From Roseburia rectibacter (GTDB taxonomy: Bacteria; Bacillota; Clostridia; Lachnospirales; Lachnospiraceae): a stretch of DNA of 64,000 nt. The stretch is taken from positions 3,817,501 through 3,881,500 of the forward strand of contig NZ_CP092473.1 of the NCBI RefSeq assembly GCF_014287515.2, written 5' to 3'. Both the position numbers and the translations under genes were made by a program. The notes under the pieces were generated by a model. The model worked only from the letters and a program-made list of their open reading frames with translations. It was not told where the DNA came from and ran no database searches. Every line of letters starts with the position of its first letter. The stretch's first letter is position 1. Below are positions 61,703 to 64,000 of this stretch, in pieces.

Positions 61703-62992
61703 TTAAAGGGTAACTTTCTGTCCGCAATAGTCCAGTACAAGTTCACAGAATACGGAATTTGCCCAGGAAAACCAGGGACGTGTAAAATCATCCGGGTGAT
61801 CCACATGGAATGACTCATGTACCAGATCTGTCCCCGCATCACAGGCTGCGATCCTCTCAAGCATTTTTAATTTTTCTTCCATGGAGTCAGAGGTAAGTCC
61901 CTGCATTGCCAGAGCCATCGGCCAGATGAAACGTGTGTATGTATGCGGGCTTCCGATTCCCTTCGCGCACTCTCCACTGAAATAATACGGGTTCTGGTCG
62001 CTTAGGATCACTTTTCTGGTGTTCCGGTATCTCTCATTTTTATTGTCGCAATAGCCATAGTATGGCATCGCAAGAAGGCTCGGCAGATTTGCGTCATCCA
62101 TCACAAGATACTGGCCAAAACCATCTACCTCATATGCGTAGTATTCCGTCTTCTGTGCCGGAAGAATGGCAAGTGTCTCGATCGCATTTCTCACTTCCTC
62201 TGAGAAAGCATCTGCCTCTTCTGCCAGTTTCTCATCATGGTAGATCTCACGGGCGATCTCTGCAATATTTCCAAGGATCACAGAAGCTAACATATTTGAC
62301 GGGATCAGATATCCATAGACACAGGCATCATCACTCGGACGGAAACCGGACCAGATCAGTCCGACATTGCTTTTTACCAGCGCACCTTTTCCGTCCCTTG
62401 AGAGGGTATCGGTAAAACTGCAGTTTTCTCTTTCAAATGTATACGGGGAGGCATTTTCATGATCCTGTTCCGTGCGGAATACGCGGATCACGGTTTTTGC
62501 GGCTTCTAACCATTCTCCGGTAAACTGCTCCGTACATCCTGTATTCTTCCAGAGCAGATAGGAAAGCTGCACCGGATAGCATAAGGAATCGATCTCATAT
62601 TTCCGCTCCCACAGCTCCGGTTTCATATCCGTCTTGTCATGATCCCAGCACTGTCCGTCGCCGTTTTCATTAAATGCATTGGCATATGGATCTAAAAGAA
62701 TGCACTGCATCTGTTTTTTGATCAACCCGCAGATCAGTTCCACAAGCTCCGGTTCTTCTTTTGCAAACAATAAGAACGGGCGGAGCTGGCATGCCGAATC
62801 GCGCAGCCACATGGCAGGGATGTCCCCCGTGATCACAAATACCGTGTCATCTTCTTTTACTTTAATGGTCGTCTGCAGCGTATTCGAAATACATTTTTCA
62901 AACATGACAGCGATCTTGCTGTCTGCACCAAATTTTTCTTTTACAAGAGCGACCGTACGCTCGATCGCTGCATAATTTTCTTTTACTTTCAT
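61703..62992 (-). CDS. GH125-family exo-alpha-1,6-mannosidase
   Basis: 429 residues, full length for GH125 ((alpha/alpha)6 barrel). Signature 'VITGDIPAMWLRDSACQLRP' near 53-72, 'NGDGQCWDHDKTDMKPELWE', and 'KYEIDSLCYPVQLSYLLW'. Known members (pneumococcal SpGH125, clostridial CpGH125) remove alpha-1,6-mannose from N-glycans by inversion. No signal peptide. Transcribed just before the short GH38 and after the GntR/LacI-type regulator, so the three form an operon. Confidence 0.95.
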   Translation of the reverse strand: MKVKENYAAIERTVALVKEKFGADSKIAVMFEKCISNTLQTTIKVKEDDTVFVITGDIPAMWLRDSACQLRPFLLFAKEEPELVELICGLIKKQMQCILLDPYANAFNENGDGQCWDHDKTDMKPELWERKYEIDSLCYPVQLSYLLWKNTGCTEQFTGEWLEAAKTVIRVFRTEQDHENASPYTFERENCSFTDTLSRDGKGALVKSNVGLIWSGFRPSDDACVYGYLIPSNMLASVILGNIAEIAREIYHDEKLAEEADAFSEEVRNAIETLAILPAQKTEYYAYEVDGFGQYLVMDDANLPSLLAMPYYGYCDNKNERYRNTRKVILSDQNPYYFSGECAKGIGSPHTYTRFIWPMALAMQGLTSDSMEEKLKMLERIAACDAGTDLVHESFHVDHPDDFTRPWFSWANSVFCELVLDYCGQKVTL

Positions 62993-63006
62993 CTTATCCT
63001 CCTGTT

Positions 63007-64000
63007 TTACACGATCCCCGATATCTGATAAGGGATCAGAATATCTTCGGTCTGTTTCTTTCCGGCTGTAATTTCCTCTAAAAGCGTGACTGCCTGCTGT
63101 CCCATCGCAAATTCATTCTGCCGCACATGGATAAAGTCATCCTGCTCATAGACCTCATCAATGCCGTCAAATACGGCAATCGTTTTTGAGATTCCCCGCT
63201 GTTTTAAATATTTTGAAAGGAGTACCCCGATCCGGTATTCAGCGGCAATATATGCCGTACAGTCCCTGTTTTTTTCCAGGATCTCCGCAATCTGCGCATA
63301 GTCAAATTCCCGGTATTCTTTTTCGATGTCCTCTGGAATGTGGTTATATTTTTCCAGTTTTGCAAGTGCCCCGTTGGCATCCTCATATTTGAGCATACAA
63401 TGGACAAATCCTTCGTAGCGCTCATGGATCGTTGTCGTCGTGACGGATGCATGCGTCAGAAAACAGATTTTTTCATGTCCCATTGCGATCAGCTTTTTGG
63501 TGACTTCTTTCGCCGCTTCATAATTATCCGTTCTGACACACGGGATCGAAATGCCCTGCATCCGCCGGTCCACAAGCACCAGCGGATAACCAGCCAGCGC
63601 CAGCTCTAACACCTTACTGTTATAATTGTCCCCCTGTGCACAGAGAAGCAGAATACCTTTTACTCCCGCACGGATCGCCGCGTCGATCGCCTGTTTTTCC
63701 TTTTCGATGCTTCCATAAGTACACTTAAACAAAAGGTCTAACTGTCTCCTGTCACATTCACTCTCGATCCCCTGCAAAAGCCGTGTGCCAAAATCGCTTC
63801 CAAACCCGTCGAATATCACACCGATCCGCTGATTGGCTGCCTCCTGGCTTTCTTTTTTTATCTCCACAACAGCAGCGGGCCTGCACACAAAAGAACCTCT
63901 TCCCGGCTCTCTGTTGATCTGATTTTCTTTTGCCAGCATATCCATCGCCTTTTTCGCCGTAATACGGCTTACACCATAAAGCTCTGCTAACTCCTTCTCC
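63007..64000 (-). CDS. GntR/LacI-type hybrid regulator (5' end off window)
   Basis: The frame is open to the right edge. Before the internal ATG at 63945 it reads 'EKELAELYGVSRITAKKAMD', the recognition helix of a GntR winged helix, and then 'LAKENQINREPGRGSFV', its wing. The remaining residues are a LacI-like sugar-binding domain ('RIGVIFDGFGSDFGTRLLQG', 'YPLVLVDRRMQGISIPCVRT'). This GntR plus LacI-domain layout is that of AraR. It is followed at 15 bp by GH125 and then GH38, its likely targets. The first few dozen residues lie beyond 64000. Confidence 0.9.
   Translation of the reverse strand, partial: EKELAELYGVSRITAKKAMDMLAKENQINREPGRGSFVCRPAAVVEIKKESQEAANQRIGVIFDGFGSDFGTRLLQGIESECDRRQLDLLFKCTYGSIEKEKQAIDAAIRAGVKGILLLCAQGDNYNSKVLELALAGYPLVLVDRRMQGISIPCVRTDNYEAAKEVTKKLIAMGHEKICFLTHASVTTTTIHERYEGFVHCMLKYEDANGALAKLEKYNHIPEDIEKEYREFDYAQIAEILEKNRDCTAYIAAEYRIGVLLSKYLKQRGISKTIAVFDGIDEVYEQDDFIHVRQNEFAMGQQAVTLLEEITAGKKQTEDILIPYQISGIV

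Overview
The window looks like a chromosome segment of a Gram-positive, spore-forming gut Lachnospiraceae bacterium, most like Roseburia or a close relative. This is inferred from the AT-rich low-GC code, clean GGAGG ribosome sites, a SpoVT gene, lipoprotein-type ABC sugar-binding proteins, YesM/YesN-type regulators and a large glycan-degradation island. No rRNA, tRNA, CRISPR array, phage or transposase gene was seen.

Layout. (1) 1-2.7 kb: a BspA-like leucine-rich-repeat surface protein that runs off the left edge. (2) 2.8-7.3 kb: a minus-strand sulfur-assimilation operon, metY - siroheme sulfite reductase - TusA - thioredoxin - ThiS-like carrier - E1-like enzyme - JAMM protease. This is the gene set of protein-thiocarboxylate-dependent homocysteine synthesis known from Wolinella succinogenes (HcyS/HcyF/HcyD/MetY). 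(3) 7.4-12.2 kb: a decaying zone with several deletion scars and gene fragments around an intact HxlR regulator, a NifX-like protein and a FecCD/FecE importer pair. (4) 12.2-16.2 kb: siroheme synthase with a metal/cofactor-binding lipoprotein, divergent from a TPP riboswitch and thiT. A 312-bp palindromic MITE-like element sits between the riboswitch and thiT. (5) 16.2-24.7 kb: an acetyltransferase, an AraC pseudogene, a GH30/ABC sugar operon (GH30 frameshifted) with its AraC regulator, and a ROK kinase. (6) 24.7-30.5 kb: a YesM/YesN two-component system with an ABC sugar importer. (7) 30.8-36.6 kb: housekeeping genes (class A PBP with a glutamine-rich tail, an SbcC/SbcD-like pair, SpoVT). (8) 36.8-64 kb: a glycan-utilisation island.

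The island fits host N-glycan (or other mannose/GlcNAc glycan) use. A secreted GH85 endoglycosidase would cut the chitobiose core, and an ABC importer would take up the freed glycan. Two GH38 and one GH125 alpha-mannosidases would trim it. A GH130 phosphorylase would split Man-beta-1,4-GlcNAc, and GH20 and GH3 enzymes would remove GlcNAc or other beta-linked sugars. Two adjacent 730-750-residue proteins have a GH42-like barrel plus amidotransferase-like layout without motifs I can assign to a family. They are the best candidates for undescribed activities. LacI and GntR/LacI-type regulators, near-consensus cre sites and palindromic operators suggest substrate induction and carbon repression.
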